NCBI GenBank assembly: GCA_016650295.1
Contig: JAENWA010000092.1
Coordinates: forward strand, 1-64,000
Length of the DNA: 64,000 nt
Direction of reading: 5' to 3'
Source: Desulfuromonadales bacterium
Lineage (GTDB): Bacteria; Desulfobacterota; Desulfuromonadia; Geobacterales; Pseudopelobacteraceae
Positions 52,871 through 61,580 of this stretch are shown piece after piece. The position numbers and the translations under genes are program-made. Every line of letters begins with the position of its first letter. The stretch's first letter is position 1. Under the pieces are notes generated by a model that was not told the DNA's origin, did not search any database, and was given only the letters and a program-made list of their open reading frames with translations.

Positions 52871-53265
52871 CTCAAATGGTGATATTTGAGCAGGATTTCA
52901 GAATTTATTTCAACACCGGCGACGCTCAGCACATCCCGGTACACGGCATGATTCTGCTCAATTACCGAGCAGACCGCCATAAATACCCAAAAATTCCATC
53001 AAATGTTCGATTGAGCTGAATAACCCGCCCATCCTTAGCCATTGATTTTAAATTTTAATTAAGGTGATTCGCCGATAAAAACAGGATGTGGAATACATAT
53101 CACTTGAGTGTGACACAATAGGTCATGACATGGATTTTATTACACAAGTTAATATATACCGCGTCGCAATTATTACTACACCCGATGGTAGCCGAAGCGT
53201 ATAATGAGAACAGAGAGAATCATATAAACTGTCCGGTTGAACAGTACCGGCACGGGAGGCATGCC
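52871..53265. other. Decayed or non-coding stretch
   Basis: Minus-strand frames (…EILLKYHHLSDPVY…, MGGLFSSIEHLMEFLG) do not join into a gene. Probably more debris of the CRISPR-Cas locus, then AT-rich leader for the next gene. Confidence 0.4.
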
Positions 53266-53628
53266 ATGAGAGGAAGCGAGATTATTAGAGCTCTTGACCA
53301 GCGACGGACCGATAAACACTGTTTCGTCAAGTGGTGGAGAAAAGAGGCGGATTTTCTTGATTTCGACCTGATTGATCGTTTTGTGGAGAATGTCGGCGGG
53401 ACGGAAGAGATCGGAGGAATCGATCTGTTGACCATGGATGAGATGTGGGATCAGGTCAGACGTATCAGCGGAACACGGGTACGACTGATCCACAACACAA
53501 ATTGTGATACAGTTGAATGGGTTCATCAAGGTAAAAACGGGCTTGATACCCATGTCTGCAGTTATACGCCTGAAACACTGCTGCAGATTTTTGACACTGA
53601 GACCAGGGGTAATCCGGTTGACTCATAA
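53266..53628 (+). CDS. Hypothetical protein, 120 aa
   Basis: Soluble acidic protein: RRTDKHCFVKWWRKEADFLDF, a middle rich in Asp/Glu, then VRLIHNTNCDTVEWVHQGKNG. No family recognised. The ATG at 53266 has GGGAGG 8 nt upstream; a longer frame beginning at 53125 has no ribosome site. Confidence 0.65.
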   Translation: MRGSEIIRALDQRRTDKHCFVKWWRKEADFLDFDLIDRFVENVGGTEEIGGIDLLTMDEMWDQVRRISGTRVRLIHNTNCDTVEWVHQGKNGLDTHVCSYTPETLLQIFDTETRGNPVDS

Positions 53629-53720
53629 CATACTATCCAAAGGCTGCCGCAGAGGGCTGCCTTAACTGTGTAAGGAAACAGCAAAGCGAAGTCAGCCCGA
53701 TAGCATTGAAGGATATAGTG

Positions 53721-55133
53721 ATGAGTACCCCCTACGACCTGATCATACTCGGTTCCGGTTCAACTGCTTTCGCTGCGGCAATTCACGCCACGGGCTACGG
53801 AGCACGGGTTCTGATGTTCGAGAAGAGTGTGCTGGGAGGCACCTGCATCAACTGGGGCTGCATACCCAGCAAAACCCTGATACATGCCGCGCTCTTCAAT
53901 CACGAAGCCCACCTGGGAAGCAGGTTTGGACTCAACATCGAGGAGAACAACCACAGGATTGACGCAGAAATGCTGTTCAGGCACCGGGAAGAGGTAGTAA
54001 CGGAACTCCGCCGGGAGCGCTACCTTGATGTACTCAGCAGCATGAACGGCTTGGATCTGGTCAAGGGGACCGCCCGTTTCGTCGATTCCCGCACCGTTGA
54101 GTGTGACGACCGACAGTATCGCTCCGAAAGGTTTCTGCTGGCCGTGGGCGGCATTCCGCGCATTCCCGGCCTGCCGGGTTTGGAAAAATGCACCTGCTAC
54201 ACCAGCCGCAGCGTCCTGCTGCTCAAAAAACTTCCCACATCCCTCGTCATAATCGGCGGTGGCGTCATTGCCGTAGAACTGGGCCAGATGTATCACCGGC
54301 TCGGCTGCCGGGTGACTGTGCTTGAGCATGGTCCCCGCCTGCTGCCAACGGTCGAACCTGAGCTTTCGGCGTCGCTGGAGAAGATTCTGACACGTGAAGG
54401 TATCGCAGTGGTTACCAATGCCAAAATCTGCTCGCTGGACAAGCTCGGCGAACTAAACGTGGTCAACGTCGACGTTGATGCACAGCGCCATACATACACC
54501 TGTGACACACTGCTGCTGGCGGTAGGCACCGATCCGGCTTCGTCCGGTATCGGTCTTGAGCGGGCCGGTGTTGGTGTGGATGATAAAGGATTCATCGTTA
54601 CCGACAGCTACATGCGCACAAGTGTGGACGGGATCTGGGCCGCCGGCGATGTGGTCGGAAAAATGATGATCGCCACGGTCGGCGCCAAAGAGGGCATTAT
54701 TGCGGTGGATGACATGTTCAACCAGGGCTGCGGCTGCACCATGGATTACCTGGCCGCGCCCATGGCAATCTTCACCGACCCGGAAATCGCCATGGTGGGG
54801 CACAGCGAGGCCGGCGCGCGGCAGGCCGGTTTCGATTGTGTCGTCAACTGCATGCCGGTCAGCGCAATTCCCAAGGCACACGTAACCGGAGCGACGGAAG
54901 GGCTGATCAAGATGGTTGCTGACCGCGTCACCGGGCAGCTTCTGGGGGTTCACCTGATCTGTCATCGCGGTGCGGACATGATCAACGAGGCGGCCCTGGC
55001 CCTGCATCTGCGGGCAACGGTTACCGACCTGGCAACAACCATGCATGTCTATCCCTCCATCGGTGAAGGACTCAAGCTGTGTGCGCAGGGATTCAAACGT
55101 GATATCAACAAGCTCTCCTGTTGCGCAGAATAA
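53721..55133 (+). CDS. merA: Mercuric reductase-like flavoprotein (MerA type, no HMA domain)
   Basis: 470-aa pyridine nucleotide-disulfide oxidoreductase. FAD site LIILGSGSTA; redox cysteines Cys42 and Cys47 (CINWGCIPSK); NAD(P)H site VIIGGGVIAVELG; C-terminal KLSCCAE (Cys467-468), the vicinal Cys pair of mercuric reductases. Where lipoamide dehydrogenases have the catalytic His (HPTxxE), it reads YPSIGE, as in MerA. It has no N-terminal metal-binding domain, and no merR, merT or merP nearby. It lies 160 nt before a dehydrogenase E1 gene but is not an obvious E3. Confidence 0.82.
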   Translation: MSTPYDLIILGSGSTAFAAAIHATGYGARVLMFEKSVLGGTCINWGCIPSKTLIHAALFNHEAHLGSRFGLNIEENNHRIDAEMLFRHREEVVTELRRERYLDVLSSMNGLDLVKGTARFVDSRTVECDDRQYRSERFLLAVGGIPRIPGLPGLEKCTCYTSRSVLLLKKLPTSLVIIGGGVIAVELGQMYHRLGCRVTVLEHGPRLLPTVEPELSASLEKILTREGIAVVTNAKICSLDKLGELNVVNVDVDAQRHTYTCDTLLLAVGTDPASSGIGLERAGVGVDDKGFIVTDSYMRTSVDGIWAAGDVVGKMMIATVGAKEGIIAVDDMFNQGCGCTMDYLAAPMAIFTDPEIAMVGHSEAGARQAGFDCVVNCMPVSAIPKAHVTGATEGLIKMVADRVTGQLLGVHLICHRGADMINEAALALHLRATVTDLATTMHVYPSIGEGLKLCAQGFKRDINKLSCCAE

Positions 55134-55292
55134 ATAGCAGAAATCAGCTTAATATTTACCGGCAGTCAATTGATGGAGAGTTGCCATGTCTCCGAAGCGT
55201 GATACTATGTTATGTCTCATTGAACAAAACATTTCATACAATGAGATCAAGCTCCGGGAATATAAGGGCGGGTTACGGTAGGGAGGGTGAAT

Positions 55293-56270
55293 ATGCAAAC
55301 CAGATTACGCATGGTTCTGCCGGATCGGGAGCTTCTGAAGCTGTACGAACAGATGTTCCTCTCCCGGGAATTTGAGGAGAGTTGCGCGGAGCAGTATACC
55401 AAAGGGCACATTACCGGTTTCCTGCACCTGTACAGCGGTCAGGAGGCGGTGGCGGTGGGTGCCACGGCCGGTCTTCACAAGGATGACTACATCCTTTCCG
55501 CCTATCGCGAACACGCCCAGGCCATCGTTCGGGGGGCCGAGCCCCGGCGGGTCATGGCCGAGCTGTTCGGCAAGGCTACCGGCATCTGCAAGGGCAAGGG
55601 CGGTTCCATGCACCTCTTCGACCCGAGCCTGAATTTCATGGGCGGATACGCCATCGTCGGGGGACAGTTCCCGATCGCGGTCGGCTTGGCCTTCAGCGCC
55701 AAATACCGCGGCGAGGACCGCATCTCGGCCTGTTTCTTCGGTGACGGGGCCGTCAACCAGGGCACCTTCCACGAATCCCTCAACTGGGCCCAGCTCTGGC
55801 GCCTGCCGGTTCTGTTCATCTGCGAAAACAACTTCTACGGCATCGGCACCGAGGTGCATCGCTCCTCGGCCCTGGCCTCGATCCACAAGCGCACCTGCGG
55901 CTACGATATCCCTTCCGAAAAGGTGGACGGCATGGACGTGATCGCCGTCTACAAGGCGGTCAAATATGCCGCTGAAAAGGTCCGCGAAAGTGGTCGTCCG
56001 TACTTTATCGAAGCGACCACCTACCGCTTCCGCGGGCATTCCATGGCCGACCCGGCCAAATATCGCTCCGCCGCCGAACACGAGGTCTGGAAGGCCAGAG
56101 ACCCGCTGCCCAACTATGCCAAACAGCTTCTGGAAGAAGGAATCGCCACACGCGCGCAACTGGACGCCGTCGAGGCCCGCTGCCGGCAGACGGTGGAAGA
56201 GGCGGTCACATTCGCCGAAGAATCACCCTGGCCGGAAGACGGCGTCGTATGGGAGGATATCTATGTCTGA
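55293..56270 (+). CDS. pdhA: Pyruvate/acetoin-type dehydrogenase E1 alpha subunit
   Basis: 325-aa thiamine-diphosphate subunit. FGDGAVNQGTFHESLNWA (ThDP motif GDG…N) and GKGGSMHLF are present. RFRGHSMADPAKYR carries the phosphorylation-loop region of the family. The ATG has GGGAGG 6 nt upstream. It overlaps E1 beta by 8 nt. Pyruvate and acetoin dehydrogenases share this layout and cannot be separated by sight. Confidence 0.9.
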   Translation: MQTRLRMVLPDRELLKLYEQMFLSREFEESCAEQYTKGHITGFLHLYSGQEAVAVGATAGLHKDDYILSAYREHAQAIVRGAEPRRVMAELFGKATGICKGKGGSMHLFDPSLNFMGGYAIVGGQFPIAVGLAFSAKYRGEDRISACFFGDGAVNQGTFHESLNWAQLWRLPVLFICENNFYGIGTEVHRSSALASIHKRTCGYDIPSEKVDGMDVIAVYKAVKYAAEKVRESGRPYFIEATTYRFRGHSMADPAKYRSAAEHEVWKARDPLPNYAKQLLEEGIATRAQLDAVEARCRQTVEEAVTFAEESPWPEDGVVWEDIYV

Positions 56271-57249
56271 GATGACCTATCGGGATGCACTCAATCTGGC
56301 CCTGAAGGAAGAGATGCGCCATGATCCGTCGGTGGTCGTTCTGGGCGAGGATGTGGCCCTGTATGAGGGTTCGTTCAAGGTCACCCGCGGCCTGCTGGCG
56401 GAATTCGGCGAGGAGCGGGTCAAGGATACTCCTATCTCGGAGAACACGATTATCGGGGTCTCGGTCGGGGCGGCCATGGGTGGTCTGCGGCCGGTGGCCG
56501 AACTGATGACGATCAACTTCGCGCTGCTGGCCATGGACCAGATCATCAACCACATGGCCAAGATCCGCTCCATGTTCGGCGGCCAGACCCACCTGCCCAT
56601 GACGATCCGCATGCCGGGCGGCGGCGGCAGCCAGCTGGCCGCTCAGCACTCCCAAAGCCTGGAGACCTATTTCATGCACTGCCCCGGCATGCATGTGCTC
56701 TACCCGGCCACCCCGGCCGACGCCAAAGGGCTGCTGAAGAGCGCCATCCGCAACAACAACCCGGTGGTGTTTCTGGAACATGAACTGCTCTACAACAGCA
56801 AGGGCGAAGTGCCGGATGATCCGGAATTCCTGGTGACCATCGGTCAAGCCGAGGTCAAACGTCAGGGTGATCAGGTCACCATCGTGGCCTATGCCCGTAT
56901 GACAATTCTGGCGCTGCAGGCGGCGCAAGAGCTGGAAAAAGAGGGCATCTCCTGCGAGGTGGTCGATCTGCGCAGCCTGGCGCCGCTGGATGAAACCACC
57001 ATCCTGGCCTCGGTCCGCAAGACCGGCCGGGCCGTGGTGGTGGAAGAATGCTGGCGCACCTGCGGCTTGGGGGCCGAGATCGCTTCCAGAATCTTCGAGA
57101 ACTGTTTCGATGTTCTACAGTCACCGGTCAAACGGGTCTCGGGACTGGATGTGCCCATGCCTTATTCGCGCAAGATCGAAAAGATCTGCATTCCGCAGGC
57201 CGAAGACATCAAACAAGCCGTCAGAGACGTCCTGTCCGGCACATACTGA
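56263..57249 (+). CDS. pdhB: Pyruvate/acetoin-type dehydrogenase E1 beta subunit
   Basis: 328-aa transketolase-like subunit: MTYRDALNLALKEEM, VVLGEDVALYEGSFKVT, SENTIIGVSVGAAMGG and MTIRMPGGGGSQLAAQHSQSLE are all canonical. It pairs with E1 alpha. GGGAGG lies before the ATG, within the end of E1 alpha, and E2 follows 12 nt on. Confidence 0.93.
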   Translation: MSEMTYRDALNLALKEEMRHDPSVVVLGEDVALYEGSFKVTRGLLAEFGEERVKDTPISENTIIGVSVGAAMGGLRPVAELMTINFALLAMDQIINHMAKIRSMFGGQTHLPMTIRMPGGGGSQLAAQHSQSLETYFMHCPGMHVLYPATPADAKGLLKSAIRNNNPVVFLEHELLYNSKGEVPDDPEFLVTIGQAEVKRQGDQVTIVAYARMTILALQAAQELEKEGISCEVVDLRSLAPLDETTILASVRKTGRAVVVEECWRTCGLGAEIASRIFENCFDVLQSPVKRVSGLDVPMPYSRKIEKICIPQAEDIKQAVRDVLSGTY

Positions 57250-57261
57250 AGGAGACACTCC

Positions 57262-58569
57262 ATGAAAGAAATCACCATGCCCAAGCTGTCCGATACCATG
57301 ACGGAAGGACTGTTTGCCGGCTGGCGCAAGAATATTGGTGACCGCATCGAGCGCGGCGACATCATTGCCGAGGTCGAAACCGATAAGGCGGTCATGGAGC
57401 TTGAATCCTTTGCCACGGGCATTCTGCTCAAGACCTTCGCCACGGGAGGCGAAACCGTTCCGGTCGGAACGGTACTGGGATTGATCGGTGAAGTGGGTGA
57501 ATCAGCCGAAACAACGCAAGCCGTTCCATCGACACCGGCAGTGGCGGAGGCTGCGGCAGTGTTGGAGACTCAAGCAGCAGTGGAGACTCCAACAGTTACG
57601 GAGACTCCGGCTGCAGCGGAAATTCCGGCTGCGTCAGAGGTCGTAACGCCTATCCCGGCAACACCTGTCCCGGCAGCGCCTGTCCCCCCGGCGGAAACGG
57701 TCAACACAGAGCAGCACCATGACAAGGCCTCGCCGATGGTACGCCGTATGGCTCGTGAACAGGGCATAGACCTGGACCTGGTTCAGGGCAGCGGCCCGGA
57801 AGGCAGAATCACGCAGGAAGACCTGTCCGGTTTCCCTGCAGGACATCAAAAAGCTGCCGCTCCTTCACAACCCGCAGCCGCCCCGGTAGCCCCGGCAGTT
57901 GCAGCCCGTGAAACGCCTTCAGCCGCCAGCCCCATGCGCCAGGCCATAGCAGCCGCTGTCAGCCAATCCTGGAGCACTATTCCCCACTTTACGGTTACCG
58001 TCGAAATCTGCATGGAAGCCTGCCGCGAGATCGTCAGCGAACTCAAGTCGGGCGATCGTCACATCGGCTACAATGCCCTGCTTATCAAGGCCTGCGCCAA
58101 AGTACTGGAACGCTTTCCTCTGCTGCGATCAGCACATAACGCTGCCGACACCGGCATCAATATCAGCATTGCCGTTGCCCTGCCGGACGGTCTGCTGATG
58201 CCGGTCATCAGGAAGTGCCAGAACCTGTCGGCGCCGGAAATTGAAGCGGAGATTGCACGCCTGATCGATAAAAGCCGGGCAGGCCGGCTCACCTCCGGTG
58301 AACTGAGCGGTGGAAGTTTCTCGGTATCAAATCTGGGGATGTACGGTGTGGATGAGTTCGCGGCACTGATTATGCCGGGGCAGGTCGCAATCCTGGCGGT
58401 CGGCGCTGTCACGGAACGCCCGTTGGTCCGCAATGGTCAGCTGGCAGTCGCCCACACCCTGCGGGTAACGCTGTCCAGCGACCACCGCAGCATTGACGGC
58501 GCTTATGCGGCTTCATTCCTGTCTGAATTGCGGACGGCGCTGGAAAAACCGGTTTCACTGCTGGTCTGA
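57262..58569 (+). CDS. pdhC: Dihydrolipoamide acyltransferase (E2)
   Basis: 435-aa core subunit. One lipoyl domain (1-75) with Lys42 in ETDKAVMEL as the lipoylation site. A long Ala/Pro/Glu/Val-rich linker (~85-155), a peripheral-subunit-binding domain (MVRRMAREQGIDLDLVQGSG) and the catalytic domain ending with the active-site SSDHRSIDG follow. No E3 gene follows. The lipoyl group would come from LplA/LipA at 228-1891. Confidence 0.93.
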   Translation: MKEITMPKLSDTMTEGLFAGWRKNIGDRIERGDIIAEVETDKAVMELESFATGILLKTFATGGETVPVGTVLGLIGEVGESAETTQAVPSTPAVAEAAAVLETQAAVETPTVTETPAAAEIPAASEVVTPIPATPVPAAPVPPAETVNTEQHHDKASPMVRRMAREQGIDLDLVQGSGPEGRITQEDLSGFPAGHQKAAAPSQPAAAPVAPAVAARETPSAASPMRQAIAAAVSQSWSTIPHFTVTVEICMEACREIVSELKSGDRHIGYNALLIKACAKVLERFPLLRSAHNAADTGINISIAVALPDGLLMPVIRKCQNLSAPEIEAEIARLIDKSRAGRLTSGELSGGSFSVSNLGMYGVDEFAALIMPGQVAILAVGAVTERPLVRNGQLAVAHTLRVTLSSDHRSIDGAYAASFLSELRTALEKPVSLLV

Positions 58570-58571
58570 CC

Positions 58572-58970
58572 ATGAAAAGAAACTGTAATGAATCGCCGCC
58601 GGGCCAACTGCTGCAGGGCATACGGGAATTTAATAACCGCGAATGGTTCGAGTGTCACGAAACCGTGGAAGATTTGTGGATCGGAGAAGAAGGCGAGATT
58701 CGTGATTTTTATCAGGGGCTGATCCAGATTGCGATTGCCCTGCACCACTGGCAAAACGGCAATTTCGGAGGTGCGCTCAGCCTTTTGAAGGGTGGCGCCG
58801 GATATTTGAGCCGGGTATCGGAACAGTGCCAGTGGGTTGATGTCGTCGGACTGATTGCCGATGCAGGCAGGATGAGAGCGGCCCTGGAGGAGTTGGGCAA
58901 AGAACGGATGGAGGACCTCGATCCCGAGCAGATACCCTTGATACGAACGGTTTCCATCGCTCGTACCTGA
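58572..58970 (+). CDS. DUF309 domain protein
   Basis: 132-aa helical protein with the DUF309 signature: FNNREWFECHETVEDLW, then RDFYQGLIQIAIALHHWQNGN. The ATG lies 2 nt after the E2 stop, so it is on the same transcript. Function unknown. Confidence 0.85.
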   Translation: MKRNCNESPPGQLLQGIREFNNREWFECHETVEDLWIGEEGEIRDFYQGLIQIAIALHHWQNGNFGGALSLLKGGAGYLSRVSEQCQWVDVVGLIADAGRMRAALEELGKERMEDLDPEQIPLIRTVSIART

Positions 58971-58973
58971 ATA

Positions 58974-59000
58974 AACCGGGAGGCCTTGCGGCCTCCGGTT
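58974..59000. terminator. Terminator of the dehydrogenase operon
   Basis: AACCGG-G-AGGCC pairs with GGCCTCCGGTT around TTGC, between convergent genes. The T-run is weak. Confidence 0.65.
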
Positions 59001-59007
59001 CGAGAGA

Positions 59008-59298
59008 TCAGGCCGACTGTGGCAGGACAAAACCGGTCCCGGCATATTGGATTGCCGCCGGGTCATTGGCACGGGGCGGCGATACGGCATGTACGCCGCC
59101 GCAGGCCGGACAGCCCTGGACAAAGGTCTCCAGCACAAACATCTGTCCGCACCCCTGGCAATTGTGCTCCAGGCCGCCATTCGGCAGTGCCGATACCGCT
59201 ACTGACCCGCCATGGGCCTTCTGGACAAACTCCACAAGTTCACGACCCGATGCAAACGGCCCTGCCCTCGGTGTCGTGGTTGATCCGCAATCACACAT
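59008..59298 (-). CDS. Zinc-ribbon hypothetical protein
   Basis: 96-aa protein with an N-terminal MCDCGS and a central CQGCGQMF…GCPACGG zinc site. No signal peptide. AGGAGG lies just upstream. No family beyond zinc ribbon can be named. Confidence 0.65.
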   Translation of the reverse strand: MCDCGSTTTPRAGPFASGRELVEFVQKAHGGSVAVSALPNGGLEHNCQGCGQMFVLETFVQGCPACGGVHAVSPPRANDPAAIQYAGTGFVLPQSA

Positions 59299-59408
59299 AG
59301 TAAATCCTCCTGTTAAAGTTCAAGCTTTTTTATGATATCTTGCAGATCATACCCGATCGCGGACATCAGGTTTATGACGTGAGTCAATTTTTTGCAAAAG
59401 AGGCATGC

Positions 59409-60086
59409 ATGGCGCAACCCTGGATAATCATCGAAAGTATCACCACCGACGAAGGCATTCTCGAACTGCGCCAGCGCGGGGAGAAGGATTTTCTGATCAT
59501 GATCGGCAGCCAGGTGCTGATGAACAGCCTGGCTAACCGTTCCGAGGTTATGCTTGGACGGCTCGGCTGCAGCCACCTGAAGGATGTCGCCAGCCCGCGG
59601 GTGCTGGTGGGTGGTCTGGGCATGGGCTTCACCCTCAGGGCGGTGCTCGACAGCCTGCCCGCAACAGCACAGGTTACCGTTGCCGAGTTGAACCCGGTTG
59701 TCCACAGGTGGTGCCTGGGGCCGCTGGCTACCATTACCGGCAACGCAGCCGGCGATCCCAGGGTAAGCGTGGAAATCGGCGATGTGGCCGAACTGATCCG
59801 CCAGGGCGTTGCAAAAGGAAATGAAGCCCGCTTCGATGCCATCGTTCTCGACCTGTACCGCGGCCCGCACGCCAGAACAGACCAGCGGGATGACTCGCTC
59901 TACGGCAGCCGCGCCATTGACAACATGCGCAATGCCCTCAATCCCGGCGGGATCGTGGCAGTCTGGGGAGAACAGTATGACGAGGGTTTCGACAAGCGGC
60001 TGCGGAGTGCCGGCTTTACGGTGACGGTTGAACGTCCCGGTCGTGGCGGCTTGCGTCATGCGGTCTTTCTGGCCCGACTGAAGTAG
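59409..60086 (+). CDS. Spermidine synthase-like protein
   Basis: 225-aa Rossmann-fold protein: VLVGGLGMGFTLRAVLDSLP (SAM-type motif I), VTVAELNPVVHRW, FDAIVLDLYRGP and ALNPGGIVAVWGE. The fold is that of spermidine synthases and related methyltransferases, but the N-terminal beta-domain is short and the usual YDVI/D-rich catalytic loop is altered (LDLYRG). Substrate unknown. The ATG at 59409 follows AAAGAGG. Confidence 0.75.
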   Translation: MAQPWIIIESITTDEGILELRQRGEKDFLIMIGSQVLMNSLANRSEVMLGRLGCSHLKDVASPRVLVGGLGMGFTLRAVLDSLPATAQVTVAELNPVVHRWCLGPLATITGNAAGDPRVSVEIGDVAELIRQGVAKGNEARFDAIVLDLYRGPHARTDQRDDSLYGSRAIDNMRNALNPGGIVAVWGEQYDEGFDKRLRSAGFTVTVERPGRGGLRHAVFLARLK

Positions 60087-60133
60087 TAAATCAAATGCAG
60101 AAAAACAACCTAATACACTGTAACATCAAAAAC

Positions 60134-60208
60134 AACCCCCCTCAATCCCCCCTTATCAGGGGGGAGGCCTTGAAGTCTCCCCTGATAAGGGGAGATTTAG
60201 AGGGGTTT
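60134..60208. repeat. Dispersed-type inverted repeat
   Basis: AACCCCCCTCAATCCCCCC… and …CCCCTGATAAGGGGAGA…GAGGGGTTT form two nested hairpins with a shared CTTATCAG/CTGATAAG core. This is the pattern of a multi-copy genomic repeat. Confidence 0.7.
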
Positions 60209-60341
60209 GATGCGATAGATTAAACGTTACGTGGTACTAATACACCTGTTTACTTTCAGTCGCCAGCCAGCTATAGTCCCGCAATCACGATGACATCAAC
60301 CGGCACATGCCGCCACTCCACACAATGAAACAGAGGATCCC

Positions 60342-60770
60342 ATGAAAAAGGTTATGATCATATTCGCTTTAATTTTTGCTGTTTCAGGAAATGCCCTGGC
60401 CGGCAGTGAGTATGACAAATGTGTTGCGCAAGAGAAGGCCCTGAGAACTCAGGAAGCCGGCGAGTGCAAAGGGTTTAGATATATCTTCAACCCAAGCGGA
60501 TGCTTTGCAACCCAGAAAATACTGAAAGAGTATACGGCCGGTAAATGTAAAAAAATCGGCACAGCAGAGAACGTCGATTTCGGAGCAAAGCCTGTTATCC
60601 CGGAGAAAAAAGTCATTAACGAGGTCGGCGCCAAACAGATGATTGTAGAACACGAAGTGCCGCGGCAGGAAAGTACGATTGAACAGCTGAAAGAGGAAAA
60701 TACCCGCCTCAAGGCCGAGAACATCCGCCTCAAGGCAGAAAACGAACAGCTCAGAAAAACCGGCCAGTGA
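60342..60770 (+). CDS. Exported protein with C-terminal coiled coil
   Basis: 142-aa protein with a signal peptide (MIIFALIFAVSGNALA, cut near residue 21), a middle with four cysteines (CVAQ, GECKG, GCFA, GKCKK), and a C-terminal leucine zipper with repeated LKAEN units. Periplasmic. No family recognised. Confidence 0.7.
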   Translation: MKKVMIIFALIFAVSGNALAGSEYDKCVAQEKALRTQEAGECKGFRYIFNPSGCFATQKILKEYTAGKCKKIGTAENVDFGAKPVIPEKKVINEVGAKQMIVEHEVPRQESTIEQLKEENTRLKAENIRLKAENEQLRKTGQ

Positions 60771-60822
60771 ACAAGGCTGTCACGGACGAGGATTGTATCG
60801 TTTTTTGACTTACAAGCGTAAA

Positions 60823-60848
60823 GGGGACAGGCATGCTCGCCTGTCCCC
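60823..60848 (+). terminator. Hairpin after the exported coiled-coil gene
   Basis: GGGGACAGGC (60823-60832) pairs with GCCTGTCCCC (60839-60848), followed by C's rather than T's. Terminator is possible. Confidence 0.5.
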
Positions 60849-60893
60849 CCCCTGGTCCTCTGATCACATCTCACCAACTATTATCTCAGTTGT

Positions 60894-61544
60894 TCAAAAC
60901 CCGAATCTCATACCAAGAACAGCACTGTGGCTGAAATAATCCATTTTGAATGAATTCCCGTCGACTTCGGTAAACGTGGGCTTGGTGCTGTTGAAAAAGC
61001 GATAGCCGATATCCAGATTCAGGTAGCTGGTCAGTGCCAGATCAATTCCAACACCCAACTGGTAGGCAAACACAACCGATGAACCGCTTGCAAAAGGCTG
61101 TCCGGCCACCTTGATGTCCGAGGCCTCCATACGGGCTGCACCGGCGCCGACCGTGGCATATGGCGACCAGGGCCTGTTGTCACGGGAAAAACCATAAACG
61201 TTGAACAGTAAACTGTCCACCTTCAAATCGCCCCCGCCGTTCAGGGTTCCGTCGGAGAACCTGATTTCCTTGATCGTGTTGCTGCGCCGGGTGTATTCGA
61301 TCTCGAGCCGTCCCTCTCCCACAGGATTGCCGGGCGCCAGGTCCCAACCGGCAACGGCGCTCCACTGCAAGGCCGGATCAAACTTGAGGCCGGAGTCACC
61401 CTGGGCGGCGGTAGCCTTGGCATCCATCAGCATGTTTCCACCCAACACCCCCCCCACATAGGGGCCGGTGTGTTGCGCCTTGACCGGCCCGCACAGCGCG
61501 AGCGGCAGACACAGGGCTATTACTATCTGGTAGATTCTTTTCAT
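60894..61544 (-). CDS. Outer-membrane beta-barrel protein
   Basis: 216-aa protein with a signal peptide (VIALCLPLALCGPVKA) and alternating beta strands of an eight-strand barrel: GPYVGGVLGGNML, SAVAGWDLAPG, RLEIEYTRRSNT, YATVGAGAARM, VFAYQLGVGIDLAL, LNLDIGYRFF. It ends FSHSAVLGMRFGF, the C-terminal Phe recognised by the BAM complex. The start at 61544 has AGGAAGG upstream. Ligand unknown. Confidence 0.85.
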   Translation of the reverse strand: MKRIYQIVIALCLPLALCGPVKAQHTGPYVGGVLGGNMLMDAKATAAQGDSGLKFDPALQWSAVAGWDLAPGNPVGEGRLEIEYTRRSNTIKEIRFSDGTLNGGGDLKVDSLLFNVYGFSRDNRPWSPYATVGAGAARMEASDIKVAGQPFASGSSVVFAYQLGVGIDLALTSYLNLDIGYRFFNSTKPTFTEVDGNSFKMDYFSHSAVLGMRFGF

Positions 61545-61580
61545 GGTATCCCTTCCTGGCATCGGTAATATTCAAACCTG

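Noticed and set aside
50280-53265. CRISPR repeat array near the cas relics
   Set aside because: No direct repeats of 25-37 nt with regular spacers found by eye.
53721-55133. Lipoamide dehydrogenase (E3) of the downstream dehydrogenase
   Set aside because: It has the MerA C-terminal Cys-Cys and Tyr where E3 has the catalytic His; kept as MerA-like.
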